Assembly: GCF_014230355.1 (NCBI RefSeq)
Contig: NZ_JACLAX010000007.1
Span: forward strand, 1 to 64,000
Source of the DNA: Novosphingobium piscinae
GTDB taxonomy: Bacteria > Pseudomonadota > Alphaproteobacteria > Sphingomonadales > Sphingomonadaceae
Direction of reading: 5' to 3'
Length of the DNA stretch: 64,000 nucleotides
The notes beneath the pieces are model-generated. The model was not told the DNA's origin. It searched no databases and saw only the letters and a list, made by a program, of their open reading frames with translations. Position 1 is the first letter of the stretch, and every line of letters starts with the position of its first letter. A program made the position numbers and the translations under genes. Shown here piece after piece: positions 18,784 to 27,381 of the stretch.

Positions 18784-19590
18784 GTGGCCAGCCGGCTGCT
18801 CCTCGTCGTGCTGCCCCTGGTCTGCCTGGCAGACGGGGCGGCGGCGCAGGAGCGGCGCGGTCCGCCGCCGGGTGAGCAGCCGGGTGGGCCGCCGGGCGGG
18901 CGCACCTCCTATGCCAACCCCAGCGCGGTGATCGCGGCCGAGCTGGCCTTCGCCCGCGACGCCCAGGCGCGCGGGCAGTGGACCGCCTTCGCCGCCGCCG
19001 CCGCGCCCGAGGCGGTGATGTTCGTGCCGCGGATGGTCTGGGCCCAGCAGTGGCTGCTCGGCCGGCCCAATCCCCCCGCGGCGGTGCGCTGGCAGCCCCA
19101 TGCGGTGTGGTCGAGCTGCGACGGCTCGCTGATGCTCAGCCGGGGGGCCTGGCAGGCCGGCGCGGGCGGGGCGAGCGGGTGGTTCACCACCCTCTGGCAA
19201 CGCCAGCCCGACGGGGCCTACCGCTGGGTGCTCGACCACGGCGACAGCGCCGCCGCGCCGCTGCCCGAACCCGAGATGATCTCCGCGCAGATCGCCGATT
19301 GCCCGCCCCGCGCGGTGCGCCCGGTGGCGGGCGTGGCGGGGGGGGCGCCGCCGCGTGGCGGCCCGGCCCGGTCGGCCAAGCCGCCCAAGCCGCCCAAGCC
19401 GCCCAAGCCGCGCGATCTGCCGCCGCTCGATCCGGCCCAGCGCAGCGGCGCGGCGGGCGATGGCTCGCTGCGCTGGCAGGTGGCGGTCGACCCGGACGGA
19501 GCCCGCACCCTCACGGTCACCTGGACCAAGGACGGGCGCGAGCAGGTCCTCCAGGTCGACCGGGTGGCCGCGCCGGCGGCGGCGGGCTAA
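18784..19590 (+). CDS. Hypothetical secreted protein with a PPK repeat
   Basis: The 268-residue protein starts at a GTG eight bases after folD. It opens with a signal peptide (LLLVVLPLVCLADGAAAQ), so the mature protein is probably periplasmic. Residues ~42-180 form a compact alpha/beta region containing ELAFARDAQARGQWTAF and an SGWFTTLWQRQPDGAYRWV segment. That layout resembles NTF2/SnoaL-like nuclear-transport-factor-2 folds, a weak inference. A proline/lysine linker (four PPK units) precedes a C-terminal ~60-residue part. Alphaproteobacteria have similar uncharacterised proteins. It lies between folD and marC on the same strand with short gaps. Confidence 0.7.
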   Translation: MASRLLLVVLPLVCLADGAAAQERRGPPPGEQPGGPPGGRTSYANPSAVIAAELAFARDAQARGQWTAFAAAAAPEAVMFVPRMVWAQQWLLGRPNPPAAVRWQPHAVWSSCDGSLMLSRGAWQAGAGGASGWFTTLWQRQPDGAYRWVLDHGDSAAAPLPEPEMISAQIADCPPRAVRPVAGVAGGAPPRGGPARSAKPPKPPKPPKPRDLPPLDPAQRSGAAGDGSLRWQVAVDPDGARTLTVTWTKDGREQVLQVDRVAAPAAAG

Positions 19591-19599
19591 GGGGGGCGC

Positions 19600-20223
19600 A
19601 TGCTCGAACTGTTCGTCTCGGCCTTCACCACGCTGTTCCTGGTGATCGACCCGCCCGGCTGCGCGCCGATCTATGCCGGGCTGACCGCCAATGCCAGCGC
19701 CCGGCAGGGCCGGGCCATGGCCCTGCGCGCCTCGGTGATCGCCACGCTCATCCTGGTGGGCTTCGCGCTGTTCGGCGAGCAGCTGCTCGGCTCGCTCCAC
19801 ATCGCGCTCGATTCGTTCCGCATCGCCGGCGGGATCATGCTGTTCCTGATCGCGCTCGACATGGTCTTCGAGAAGCGCACCCAGCGCCGCGAGGAGCGTG
19901 CCGAGAAGATCCGCGCCACTCCCGAGGTCGAGGACGTCTCGGTCTTCCCGATGGCCATGCCGATGATCGCGGGGCCGGGGTCGATCGCCTCGGTCATGCT
20001 GCTGATGGCCCGCGCCCAGGGAACCGAACAGACGCTGGTCATCCTGGCCGCGCTGCTTGCGGTGATGCTGCTCACCTTCCTCGCGCTGATCGGCGCCAGG
20101 CCGCTGATCCGCCTGCTGGGCGACCGGGTCGAGGCGGTGATCACCCGGCTGCTCGGCGTGCTGCTGGCCGCACTGGCGGTGCAGTTCGTGATCGACGGGC
20201 TGCGCAGTGCGCTGACAGGTTAG
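19600..20223 (+). CDS. MarC family integral membrane protein
   Basis: The 207-residue protein has six hydrophobic segments with the MarC landmarks: an early IDPPGCAPIYAGLT motif after the first helix, a central IAGGIMLFLIALDMV helix, and a later FPMAMPMIAGPGSIASVML segment. The MarC family (UPF0056) was once thought to confer multiple antibiotic resistance, but that link was withdrawn, and its transport role is unknown. Start: ATG at 19600 follows AAGGGGG with a short spacer. It may be cotranscribed with the upstream secreted-protein gene. Confidence 0.92.
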   Translation: MLELFVSAFTTLFLVIDPPGCAPIYAGLTANASARQGRAMALRASVIATLILVGFALFGEQLLGSLHIALDSFRIAGGIMLFLIALDMVFEKRTQRREERAEKIRATPEVEDVSVFPMAMPMIAGPGSIASVMLLMARAQGTEQTLVILAALLAVMLLTFLALIGARPLIRLLGDRVEAVITRLLGVLLAALAVQFVIDGLRSALTG

Positions 20224-20290
20224 GGTCGGCCCAGGCCCCGCCGCGCTGGTCGTTCCGCTGCGGCCGGTCACCCGATCCGCGGTGCGCCGC

Positions 20291-20905
20291 CTATTGCAGG
20301 GTCGCCCCTGGCGCATCGCCCTCGCGCCGCTCGAAGAACTGCATCAGCTGGACCAGCAGCTCGCAGCGGGTCGACAGGTCAGGCGCCTCGAGCAGGGCCT
20401 GCTTGGCCGCCGCATCGAACGGCGCGATCTGGGCGACGCCGTTGATCAGGGTCTCGTCGTCGAGCCGCGACACGCTGGTCCAGTCGACCGCATAGCCCTG
20501 GATCGCGGCGAAGCGCCGTGCCGCCTGTTCGAACCCGGCGCGCTCGACTGCGGCCAGGGCCTGGTCGGCCGGTTCCTCGAACAGCTCGCCCTCGACCTGA
20601 CGGAAGGGGGTGGTCACGTCGAGCTCGCGCAGCACGCGGAAGCGCGCCTCGCCTTCGAGCACCACGTTGAAGCGGCCGTCCTCGAGCGCCTCGATCTCGC
20701 CGATCCGGCCGAGGCAGCCGACCGTGAACAGCGGGGCGCCGTCGCCGGCATGCTGCGGCTGGATCATCCCGATCCGCCGGTCGCGCGCCAGCGCGTCGGA
20801 CATCATCGCGCGGTAGCGCGGCTCGAAGATGTGCAGCGGCAGCTGCAACCCAGGATAGAGCATCGCGCCCGAGAGCGGGAAGATCGAGATGCGTCGGCCG
20901 GCCAT
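20291..20905 (-). CDS. LON substrate-binding (PUA-like) domain protein
   Basis: The 204-residue protein is a stand-alone LON N-terminal domain. It has the opening ISIFPLSGAMLYPGLQLPLH, the block IFEPRYRAMMSDAL, and GCLGRIGEIEALEDGRFNVVL. The protease ATPase and serine-lysine parts of Lon are absent. Such proteins are common in alphaproteobacteria and usually sit next to a YbbN/CnoX-type thioredoxin, as here (17 bases downstream of it on the same strand). Their biochemical role is not established; substrate binding for proteolysis or folding is inferred from the domain. A long upstream extension of the reading frame overlaps the thioredoxin gene and is not real. Confidence 0.9.
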   Translation of the reverse strand: MAGRRISIFPLSGAMLYPGLQLPLHIFEPRYRAMMSDALARDRRIGMIQPQHAGDGAPLFTVGCLGRIGEIEALEDGRFNVVLEGEARFRVLRELDVTTPFRQVEGELFEEPADQALAAVERAGFEQAARRFAAIQGYAVDWTSVSRLDDETLINGVAQIAPFDAAAKQALLEAPDLSTRCELLVQLMQFFERREGDAPGATLQ

Positions 20906-20922
20906 GCTGGGTGCCGCCCCGC

Positions 20923-21831
20923 TCAACCGAACAGGATCGTGGCGAGCTTGCGGCGGGTCGCCGCCACCCACGGATCTTCCAGCCCGACCGCCTCGAAGAT
21001 CTGCAGCAGCTTGGCCCGGGCGGCGCCCTCGTTCCAGGCGCGATCGGCGGCGATCATGCGCAGCAGCGTCTCGGCCGCCGGCTCGCGCTCGCCCGCGGCG
21101 AAGGCGGCGTTGGCGAAGGCCAGCTGGGCCTCCATGTCGGCCGGGTCCGCCGCCGCGGCGGCCCGCAGCGCGGCCAGTTCGTTGTCGGCGGGCCGGTCCT
21201 TGGCCAGGGCCAGCGCGGCGCGGGCCTGGGCGATCAGCGGATCGGCCGCCAGCTTGGGATCGAGCGGGTCGAGCACCGCGCCCGCCTCTTCCACCTGTCC
21301 GGCCGCCAGCAGCGCGCGCGCCAGCCCCGCGACCGCGGCGGCGCTGTCCGGGTCCATCTCGAGGATCTGGGCGAAGATCGACTGCGCGCGCTCGGCCTCG
21401 CCGGCGGCCAGCACCTCCTCGCCCATCGCCAGCAGCGGCGCGAGGTCGGGAACCGGTGCGCTGCCGGGCTGGACCGGAAGCTTGGCGAGCAGCTGGTCGA
21501 GCACCGCGCGCAGCTGGCTTTCGCTGCGGGCATTGGTCAGGTCGGCGACTGGCTGGCCCTGGAACACGGCATAGACGGTGGGGATCGAGCGCACCTGGAA
21601 CTGCGCGGCGATGAATGGCTCCTGGTCGACGTCGAGCTTGGCCAGGACCACGCCCTTGTCGGCATAGTCGGCGCAGACCTTCTCGAGCACCGGGGCGAGC
21701 GCCTTGCACGGCCCGCACCACTCGGCCCAGAAGTCGAGCACGACCAGCTGGGTCATCGATGGCTCGGCCACGGCCTGACGGAAGCGGTCGACCGCCTTCT
21801 GTTCCTCGATGCTCAGACCCAGACTTGCCAC
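20923..21831 (-). CDS. CnoX/YbbN-type thioredoxin with TPR-like C-terminal domain
   Basis: The 302-residue protein begins at a GTG with AGGGAGGAG six bases upstream. Residues ~10-125 are a thioredoxin fold with active site WCGPC (Cys39, Cys42) in VVLDFWAEWCGPCKAL. Residues ~140-300 are alanine-rich helical repeats of TPR type (EVLAAGEAERAQSIFAQILE and so on). E. coli CnoX (YbbN) is a redox-regulated holdase that hands clients to DnaK/GroEL; it lacks the second cysteine, while alphaproteobacterial members retain CGPC as here. It is followed by a LON-domain gene, probably in one transcript. Confidence 0.9.
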   Translation of the reverse strand: MASLGLSIEEQKAVDRFRQAVAEPSMTQLVVLDFWAEWCGPCKALAPVLEKVCADYADKGVVLAKLDVDQEPFIAAQFQVRSIPTVYAVFQGQPVADLTNARSESQLRAVLDQLLAKLPVQPGSAPVPDLAPLLAMGEEVLAAGEAERAQSIFAQILEMDPDSAAAVAGLARALLAAGQVEEAGAVLDPLDPKLAADPLIAQARAALALAKDRPADNELAALRAAAAADPADMEAQLAFANAAFAAGEREPAAETLLRMIAADRAWNEGAARAKLLQIFEAVGLEDPWVAATRRKLATILFG

Positions 21832-22042
21832 GCGACTCCTCCCTGGTGGCCGGCGCCGCGGGTGCGGGCGCCGGCATAGGGTGCCAATGTGGGGACTAAG
21901 CACCGTTTGTGAAGCGAAAAAGGCGCAACCGGCACGATTGCCATCCCGCCGCAAATTACCCCTTGCGGCCCGCAGGGGGCATTGCTAATGGCGCGCCTCC
22001 ACCCCGGCCGGTGCGCTTCGGCAGCCCGGCCGCGATGCCAGA

Positions 22043-22117
22043 GCGGGCGTAGCTCAGGGGTAGAGCACAACCTTGCCAAGGTTGGGGTCGAGGGTTCGAA
22101 TCCCTTCGCCCGCTCCA
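22043..22117 (+). tRNA. tRNA-Gly (anticodon GCC)
   Basis: A complete 75-base tRNA with acceptor stem GCGGGCG/CGCCCGC, D arm GCTC...GAGC, anticodon stem CAACC/GGTTG around TTGCCAA (anticodon GCC), T arm GAGGG-TTCGAAT-CCCTT and encoded CCA. All recognised genes to its left are core genes and all those to its right belong to the mobile element, so its 3' end is the likely attachment site. I could not find a second copy of its 3' end inside the window. Confidence 0.98.
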
Positions 22118-22367
22118 GTTTTCTCCCAGAAAACCAACGTTTTGAAGCCAAGGCCAACCGGTCTTGGCCTGGAGACAAAGGTCTCCCGCGGAGCCTCTGT
22201 CTCCACATTGTCTCCAATTTTCCGGAAGGCCGCGCGTAAGTTCGGCTGTTGCAGCGTAGGCGGATGAATTTCCGGCTCGCTGATCGATCTCGTTTATGTG
22301 CAGCGGCAGATGAGTCGGAGGGAATTCCCGGCCTGACCGAATTCAATGCGACATCTCTGTCGGCGAT
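22118..22367. other. Gene-free junction of tRNA-Gly and mobile element
   Basis: No gene is recognised. Just after the tRNA there is a hairpin, AGGCCAA (22151-22157) with TTGGCCT (22164-22170), followed by GGAGAC pairing with GTCTCC. These could terminate the tRNA transcript or be part of the attachment region. No integrase gene is adjacent; it may lie at the other end of the element beyond the window. Confidence 0.5.
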
Positions 22368-22760
22368 TCACATCGCGCGCAGGCGGTCACCGGTCGCGCT
22401 GATCTCATAAAAGCCGCTGGCAACTGTCTCGGAGATGCTGACCAGCTTGGGCCACAGGGTCAGTACCCGGGCGCATTGTCGTTCCATTGGCCATTTGGCC
22501 ACGGCAGGTGCCGGAAAGAAGCCAATCAGGCCTGCATGCGAGAATATATGTCGGGACGGTCGTTTTCTGGCGATGTTGCGATCCGCAGTCAGCACGCACC
22601 AGCGTCCTTCCCGGCCAAGGAGTTCGATCCACTCCTCGTCCTTGAGGCTGCCCGTCCCGAACTTGTCCTTGATATGGACGACCGTATGCATGCCGTCGAA
22701 AAACGCCCCAAGGCCCCTGCCGAGCCTTGGTGGCAGATTGTTGTCGACGAGCAGCTTCAT
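22368..22760 (-). CDS. PIN-like (DUF5615-type) toxin candidate
   Basis: The 130-residue protein begins MKLLVDNNLPPRLGRGL, with an acidic residue at the end of the first strand and a leucine/proline stretch, then VVHIKDKFGTGSLKDEEWI and WCVLTADRNI. This is the pattern of the small PIN-like/Mut7-C-like family (DUF5615) found as the toxic partner of DUF433 antitoxins. PIN-fold toxins are Mg-dependent ribonucleases, using acidic residues such as Asp6, Asp60-type residues and the Asp in TADRN. It overlaps the upstream DUF433 gene by four bases (ATGA), typical of a toxin-antitoxin pair. It is the first recognised gene of the element. Confidence 0.7.
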   Translation of the reverse strand: MKLLVDNNLPPRLGRGLGAFFDGMHTVVHIKDKFGTGSLKDEEWIELLGREGRWCVLTADRNIARKRPSRHIFSHAGLIGFFPAPAVAKWPMERQCARVLTLWPKLVSISETVASGFYEISATGDRLRAM

Positions 22761-23440
22761 GCCGCCTTTCGGTTGCCGATGCTCGCCTCGTAGGCGATTG
22801 CATCACGAATGAGGCGCGGCTTGATTTCATAGACCCGCGCTGCTTGCTCTACTGAGCCTTCGGCAGCGACAGCCTCGACCATCCGGGCCGTCGATATGCC
22901 GCATTCGGCCAATATCGGCTGGCCGAAGGAGCGGGTGGGATCGGCAACGACGGTTTTCTTGCCGTGAAGCAGCCACCAGCGTTCAGCCCCGCCCGGGCCA
23001 AAATCAAGATCCTGGAGGCTCGGCTCCACGACCCGCTTGAAGACGCCCTGGCTTTTCCTGAGATCGATGAACTCCGGTTCATCGAGATCCCGGGTTATCT
23101 CGAGAAAGATTGTCTTCCCATCGGTCCTGAAGGCCTTGGTCGAGAAGGGTCGCTCGTCGCCGACAATCTCCCGGGCCCGTTCAATGCACTTTCTGATCGT
23201 TGGAAGGCCAATACGCTGTTTGCGTAGTGCATAGACGATCCGCGCCTCGACCAGATCGCGGAAACCCAGGAGGACGCCGTCTTCGTCAGGCTCATACTGG
23301 GGATGCCAGAGCGCGGGTTCCGGCTTGCTGTCATGCTCATAGCCCAGCAACCAGCGACGAAGCGTGGATTGGCTCATCCCGACCATCCGGGCGGCCTCGA
23401 GTGCCGTATAGGCCCCAATTCCATAATCCACGCTATCCAT
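22757..23440 (-). CDS. DUF433 antitoxin-type DNA-binding protein
   Basis: The 227-residue protein has an N-terminal MerR/HTH-like region (YTALEAARMVGMSQSTLRRWL) and a DUF433-like C-terminal part (SFGQPILAECGISTARMVEAV then EQAARVYEIKPRLIRDAIAYE), the DNA-binding half known from VapB-like partners. The middle contains LVEARIVYALRKQRIGLPTI. It precedes and overlaps the PIN-like gene, so it probably neutralises that protein and represses the pair. No Shine-Dalgarno is visible before ATG 23440; a TATGAT box lies only 11 bases before the start, so the transcript could be nearly leaderless. Confidence 0.75.
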   Translation of the reverse strand: MDSVDYGIGAYTALEAARMVGMSQSTLRRWLLGYEHDSKPEPALWHPQYEPDEDGVLLGFRDLVEARIVYALRKQRIGLPTIRKCIERAREIVGDERPFSTKAFRTDGKTIFLEITRDLDEPEFIDLRKSQGVFKRVVEPSLQDLDFGPGGAERWWLLHGKKTVVADPTRSFGQPILAECGISTARMVEAVAAEGSVEQAARVYEIKPRLIRDAIAYEASIGNRKAA

Positions 23441-24040
23441 GTCGCTCTATAATCATAACCGGTGAGCAAGGGGCAAAGGAATTCGTCGATGAGTGGAAGC
23501 CGCGACATTGCTGCCGCGGCGAGTATTTCGGCCATGGCATCAACATCCATCGTTTGCAGTGCATCCGTTGACGCTGTGGCAGAAGACGACATGGGGATTG
23601 CAATACCGGAAGGGGGAAAGCCTTCCCCTCGGTCGGAGACGCTGCGCTGTCCCGACCTACCCCATCTGCGGGGGCACCCCGCAACGCCCCTGGAAACGGA
23701 GCGGGGCTGATGACGCGCTCTGTCCCGCAGGTCCTGACGGACCTGCTCCTGAGGGCGCGGCAACTTCAACCATCGGGCCCCGCGCGCACGCTGACCCGGC
23801 GGTAATGGTCACAAGGGCAGCCTGCGAAAGACGACAGGCCCCGCCTTTCGGCCTGCCAGGCACCTGGCAAGCCATTTGCCGCCTCTGTCAGGGCGCGTCT
23901 TATCTATCAGGGTCATCTCGCTGGCCGCTCGCGCGACGGTCAGCAACGGTGTTGGAGAGTGAGAGCCTGACGGCTTCGGCCGTGACGGTGCCGAAGCCAG
24001 AGGGAGTGGCCCTAGGCCGGTCCGTCCGAGGAGACAGGCC
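23441..24040. other. 600-base gene-poor region with palindromes before ardC
   Basis: I find no convincing gene; the open readings here are compositionally poor and overlap on both strands. Two perfect hairpins stand out: GCAGGTCC-tgac-GGACCTGC at 23727-23746 and TGCCAG-gcac-CTGGCA at 23854-23869. Neither is followed by a T run, so they look like protein-binding or leader structures rather than terminators. AGGAG lies just before the ardC start. Confidence 0.5.
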
Positions 24041-24979
24041 ATGGCATCTTTCCGCGCACGCAGCGCTTCCGCAATCGAGCGGACCGACCTCTATCAGGAC
24101 ATCACTGACCGTATCATCATTCAGCTCGAACAGGGGCGCGTGCCCTGGGTCCAGCCGTGGGATTCGGCAGCCGCCGCCCTCGACCTGCCGGTCAACGCGA
24201 GCACTCGCGCGCGCTACAGCGGGATCAATATCCTGATCCTGTGGAGCGCGATGATCGAGCGCGGCTTCACCACCAATCGCTTCCTCACCTTCCGCCAGGC
24301 GCTGGAACTGGGCGGCAATGTCCGCATGGGCGAGCGGGGCATGACCGTGGTCTATGCCCATCGCTACACCCCGCAGCAGGAGCGCGAACGGGCCCGCGAG
24401 GAAGACCGGACGCCCGACACGATCCCGTTCCTGAAGCGCTACACGGTCTTTTCGACCGACCAGTGCGAGGGCCTGCCCGAGGACTTGAGCGCACCGATCG
24501 CGCCGGTCGACCGCTCGCTGATCCTGCCGGAGGCCGAGGCCCTGATCCGCGCCACCGGAGCCGATATCCGCATCGTTGGCGGCGAAGCCTTCTACGTGCC
24601 TTCGCGCGACTATATCCAGATTCCGCGCCCCGAGGCGTTCCCCGACCCGATCAATTGGCACCGCACGGCCTTCCATGAGCTGGGCCACTGGACCGGTCAT
24701 CCGAGCCGGCTCTCCCGCGATCAGTCCGGCCGCTTCGGCTCGCCTGAATATGGCCGGGAGGAACTGTGCGCCGAGATGACCAGCGCCTTCGTCTGCGCGG
24801 CGCTAGGGATCGAGCCCAGCGTGCGCCATGCCGACTATCTTGGGTCGTGGCTGGCGATCCTGCGCGAGGACAACCGCGCTATCGTGCGGGCCGCAAGTGC
24901 CGCCTCAAAGGCTGCGGACTTCCTCCTCGCTTTCGCACGGGCGGAAGAGGCGGCGCCTGACCTCGCCCGGGCGGCCTGA
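24041..24979 (+). CDS. ardC: ArdC family antirestriction protein
   Basis: The 312-residue protein has two parts. Residues ~14-135 match the ArdC N-terminal ssDNA-binding domain (DLYQDITDRIIIQLEQGRVPW, ARYSGINILILW, FLTFRQALELGG). The C-terminal part is a zinc-metallopeptidase-like domain with HELGHWTGH (His212, Glu213, His216) and a downstream REELCAEM glutamate. ArdC-type proteins protect incoming plasmid DNA from host restriction and may cover single-stranded DNA during conjugation. The start has AGGAG eleven bases upstream. It is the first gene of the backbone series ardC, ParB-like, DUF7007. Confidence 0.92.
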   Translation: MASFRARSASAIERTDLYQDITDRIIIQLEQGRVPWVQPWDSAAAALDLPVNASTRARYSGINILILWSAMIERGFTTNRFLTFRQALELGGNVRMGERGMTVVYAHRYTPQQERERAREEDRTPDTIPFLKRYTVFSTDQCEGLPEDLSAPIAPVDRSLILPEAEALIRATGADIRIVGGEAFYVPSRDYIQIPRPEAFPDPINWHRTAFHELGHWTGHPSRLSRDQSGRFGSPEYGREELCAEMTSAFVCAALGIEPSVRHADYLGSWLAILREDNRAIVRAASAASKAADFLLAFARAEEAAPDLARAA

Positions 24980-25066
24980 GGTCTCCGCGCGGGCCATGGG
25001 CGGGATCGGGGCAAGGGCGTCGCTGCCTCCGGTCAGGCGGCGCCCGCCCCATAGAGGGAAAGGGAA

Positions 25067-25113
25067 GCCGGGAGCTTCGTGACGGGCCAGGGGCTGGGAG
25101 AGAGGCTCCCGGC
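25067..25113 (+). promoter_or_regulatory. Leader hairpin between ardC and the ParB-like gene
   Basis: GCCGGGAGC at 25067-25075 pairs perfectly with GCTCCCGGC at 25105-25113 across a 29-base loop. It ends about 22 bases before the ParB-like start codon and ten bases before its GGAG. It may tune expression of the downstream gene or act as a weak terminator for ardC. Confidence 0.4.
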
Positions 25114-25135
25114 GGTCCGCCACCGGAGACCTGAC

Positions 25136-27277
25136 ATGGCAAGTGCTGCTTCCAAGATCATCCTGTCGCAGTCGCGCGACATTCCCTTCAACCAGCTGGT
25201 CCTGAGCCAGGCCAATGTCCGGCGGGTCAAGACCGGCGTCTCGATCGAGGCGCTGGCCGAGGACATCGCCCGGCGCACCCTGCTCCAGAGCCTCAATGTC
25301 CGCCCCCAGCTTGACGATGACGGCAAGGAAACCGGCCTGTTCGAAGTGCCTGCGGGCGGCCGCCGCTTCCGCGCCCTCGAGCTGCTGGTGAAGCAGAAGC
25401 GCATGGCGAAAACCCAGCCCGTCCCTTGCGTGGTGCGCGAGGGCAGCGACATTTCTGCGGAAGAAGACTCGCTGGCGGAAAACACCCACCGCGAACAGCT
25501 GCACCCCCTCGACCAGTTTCGCGCCATGCAGGTGCTGAGCGATCAGGGCCTGGGGCTCGAGGACATCGCCGCCCATTTCATGGTGACGTCGGCTGTCGTG
25601 CGCCAGCGGCTCAAGCTCGCCTCGGTCTCGCCCCGGCTGCACGCGATCTATGCCGATGACGGGATGACCCTCGATCAGCTGATGGCCTTCTCGGTCTGCG
25701 AGGATCACGAACGGCAGGAGCAGGTCTGGGAGATGCTGGCGCACAGCTTCAACCGCTCGCCCGCCTATATCCGCTCGCGTCTGACCGAAGATACCGTGCG
25801 CGCTTCCGACAAGCGGGTCCGCTTCGTCACGCTCGAGGCCTATGTGGCTGCGGGCGGCAGCGTCATGCGCGACCTGTTCGAGGATGACCATGGGGGCTGG
25901 CTGCAGGATGTGCACCTGCTCGACACGCTGGTCGCCGAGCGTTTGCAGGCAGAAGCCGCACGGCTCGAGGCCGAAGGCTGGAAATGGGCGGCGACGGCAG
26001 TCGACTTTCCCTGGGGCTATCGCGACGACATGCGCGTGCTCACCGGCACGGCCGCTGAACTCACCGATGAGGAGCTGGCCCGGGCCGAAACCTTGCAGGC
26101 CGAAGCTGCGGCTCTTGAGAACGACTACGAGCGTGCCTCCGACATTCCGGACGAAGTCGAACAGCGGCTGACCGCGATCGACGAGGAGCTGGCCCTGCTG
26201 CTGGAACGCCCGCCGGTATTCGCGCCCGAGGACATGGCGATGGCCGGGGTCTTCATCAGCGTCGATGTCGACGGATCGCTTCATGTCGAACGCGGCTTCG
26301 TGCGCGCCGAGGATGAGCCCAAGCCGGAATCGGACATGGCGGATGATGGCAGGTATGCTGGCGGCGAAGATGGGCACGATGCCGCAAGCGTCGATGCCGA
26401 TCGGCCCTGCGGCGGCGAACCGTCGCAGGGCAGCGAACCTTCCCGCGAGCCCGAAGAAGACGAGAGCAGCATCAAACCGCTGCCCGACAAGCTCGTTTGC
26501 GAACTGACCGCCGAGCGCACGCTGGCGTTGCAGGATGCGGTTGCGAACCGCCCTGACGTGGCCTTTGCCGTCGTCCTCCATGCCATAGTCCTCCAGACGT
26601 TCTACCATGGAGCGCGGGAAAGCTGTCTCGGTGTGGCGGTGCATCGCACCGGGTTCCCGCACCAGGCGCCGGGCATCGCGGATTCGGTCAGCGCCCGCGC
26701 GATCATCGCGCGGCACGACCAGTGGAAGGCGAGGTTGCCCGAGCACGACATCGATCTTTGGGCAGCTCTTCTGTCCATGACCGGCGCCGACCAGGCAGCC
26801 CTGTTCGCCCATTGCGCCGCTTTCGGCATCAATGCGCAGTGGGAACCGGCCAGCCGCTACGATGGCAGGGTTTCCGCCCACACGGTGGCACGGCGCATCG
26901 AGCATGCCCATGTCCTCGCCCGCGCAGTCGATCTCGACATGGTGGCCGCAGGCTGGAAGCCCGGGGTCGAGAACTACCTCGGCCGGGTGACCAAGCCGCA
27001 CATCCTTGCTGCGGTGGCCGAAGCCCGGGGCGAGGAGACCGCAGCGCTGATCGATCACCTCAAGAAAGGCGACATGGCCCGCGAGGCAGCCCGCCTACTC
27101 GAGGACAGCGCATGGCTGCCCGAACCGCTGCGCACGCCGGGCATCGCCGATCTTGTCGATCTGGGCGCGGTCAGCACCGCAGCGAGTGACGACCTGCCAG
27201 CCTTCCTCACCGGCGACGGGGAGCTCGAGGACGGTGAGGACGGCAGCTTCGACGCGTGGGCCATCGCGGCCGAGTGA
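25136..27277 (+). CDS. ParB/RepB-like nuclease-domain protein
   Basis: The 713-residue protein starts with a ParB N-terminal domain. It has LVLSQANVRR, then IEALAEDIARRTLLQSLNVRP, a GRRFRALELL box and EEDSLAENTHREQLHPLDQF, followed by a helix-turn-helix (EDIAAHFMVTSAVVRQRLKLA). The long C-terminal region (~residues 250-713) is acidic and poorly conserved. No parA gene sits beside it, and its length is twice that of partition ParB. This type is common on sphingomonad and rhizobial plasmids and ICEs, where it may regulate element genes or act as a nuclease rather than segregate DNA. GGAGA lies eight bases before the chosen ATG. Confidence 0.85.
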   Translation: MASAASKIILSQSRDIPFNQLVLSQANVRRVKTGVSIEALAEDIARRTLLQSLNVRPQLDDDGKETGLFEVPAGGRRFRALELLVKQKRMAKTQPVPCVVREGSDISAEEDSLAENTHREQLHPLDQFRAMQVLSDQGLGLEDIAAHFMVTSAVVRQRLKLASVSPRLHAIYADDGMTLDQLMAFSVCEDHERQEQVWEMLAHSFNRSPAYIRSRLTEDTVRASDKRVRFVTLEAYVAAGGSVMRDLFEDDHGGWLQDVHLLDTLVAERLQAEAARLEAEGWKWAATAVDFPWGYRDDMRVLTGTAAELTDEELARAETLQAEAAALENDYERASDIPDEVEQRLTAIDEELALLLERPPVFAPEDMAMAGVFISVDVDGSLHVERGFVRAEDEPKPESDMADDGRYAGGEDGHDAASVDADRPCGGEPSQGSEPSREPEEDESSIKPLPDKLVCELTAERTLALQDAVANRPDVAFAVVLHAIVLQTFYHGARESCLGVAVHRTGFPHQAPGIADSVSARAIIARHDQWKARLPEHDIDLWAALLSMTGADQAALFAHCAAFGINAQWEPASRYDGRVSAHTVARRIEHAHVLARAVDLDMVAAGWKPGVENYLGRVTKPHILAAVAEARGEETAALIDHLKKGDMAREAARLLEDSAWLPEPLRTPGIADLVDLGAVSTAASDDLPAFLTGDGELEDGEDGSFDAWAIAAE

Positions 27278-27381
27278 CCCCCGAGGGCCGGGATGCGCCC
27301 GTTCGCGTCCCGGCCACTTCCCATCCCATTTCCGGCGCGCGCGCGATCACGCCGCAGCGCCCCGATCACAGGACCAGACCG

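Noticed and set aside
22118..22300. Remnant integrase reading after tRNA-Gly
   Set aside because: The short reading continuing from the tRNA has no recombinase motif; the hairpins explain the sequence better.
23493..24236. Plus-strand open reading of 247 codons running into ardC
   Set aside because: It overlaps ardC in another frame, is cysteine- and proline-scattered, and has no ribosome binding site or family match.
24905..27058. Minus-strand open reading of 717 codons opposite the ParB-like gene
   Set aside because: Shadow of a conserved ParB-domain gene with good ribosome binding site; the antisense product has no recognisable domain.
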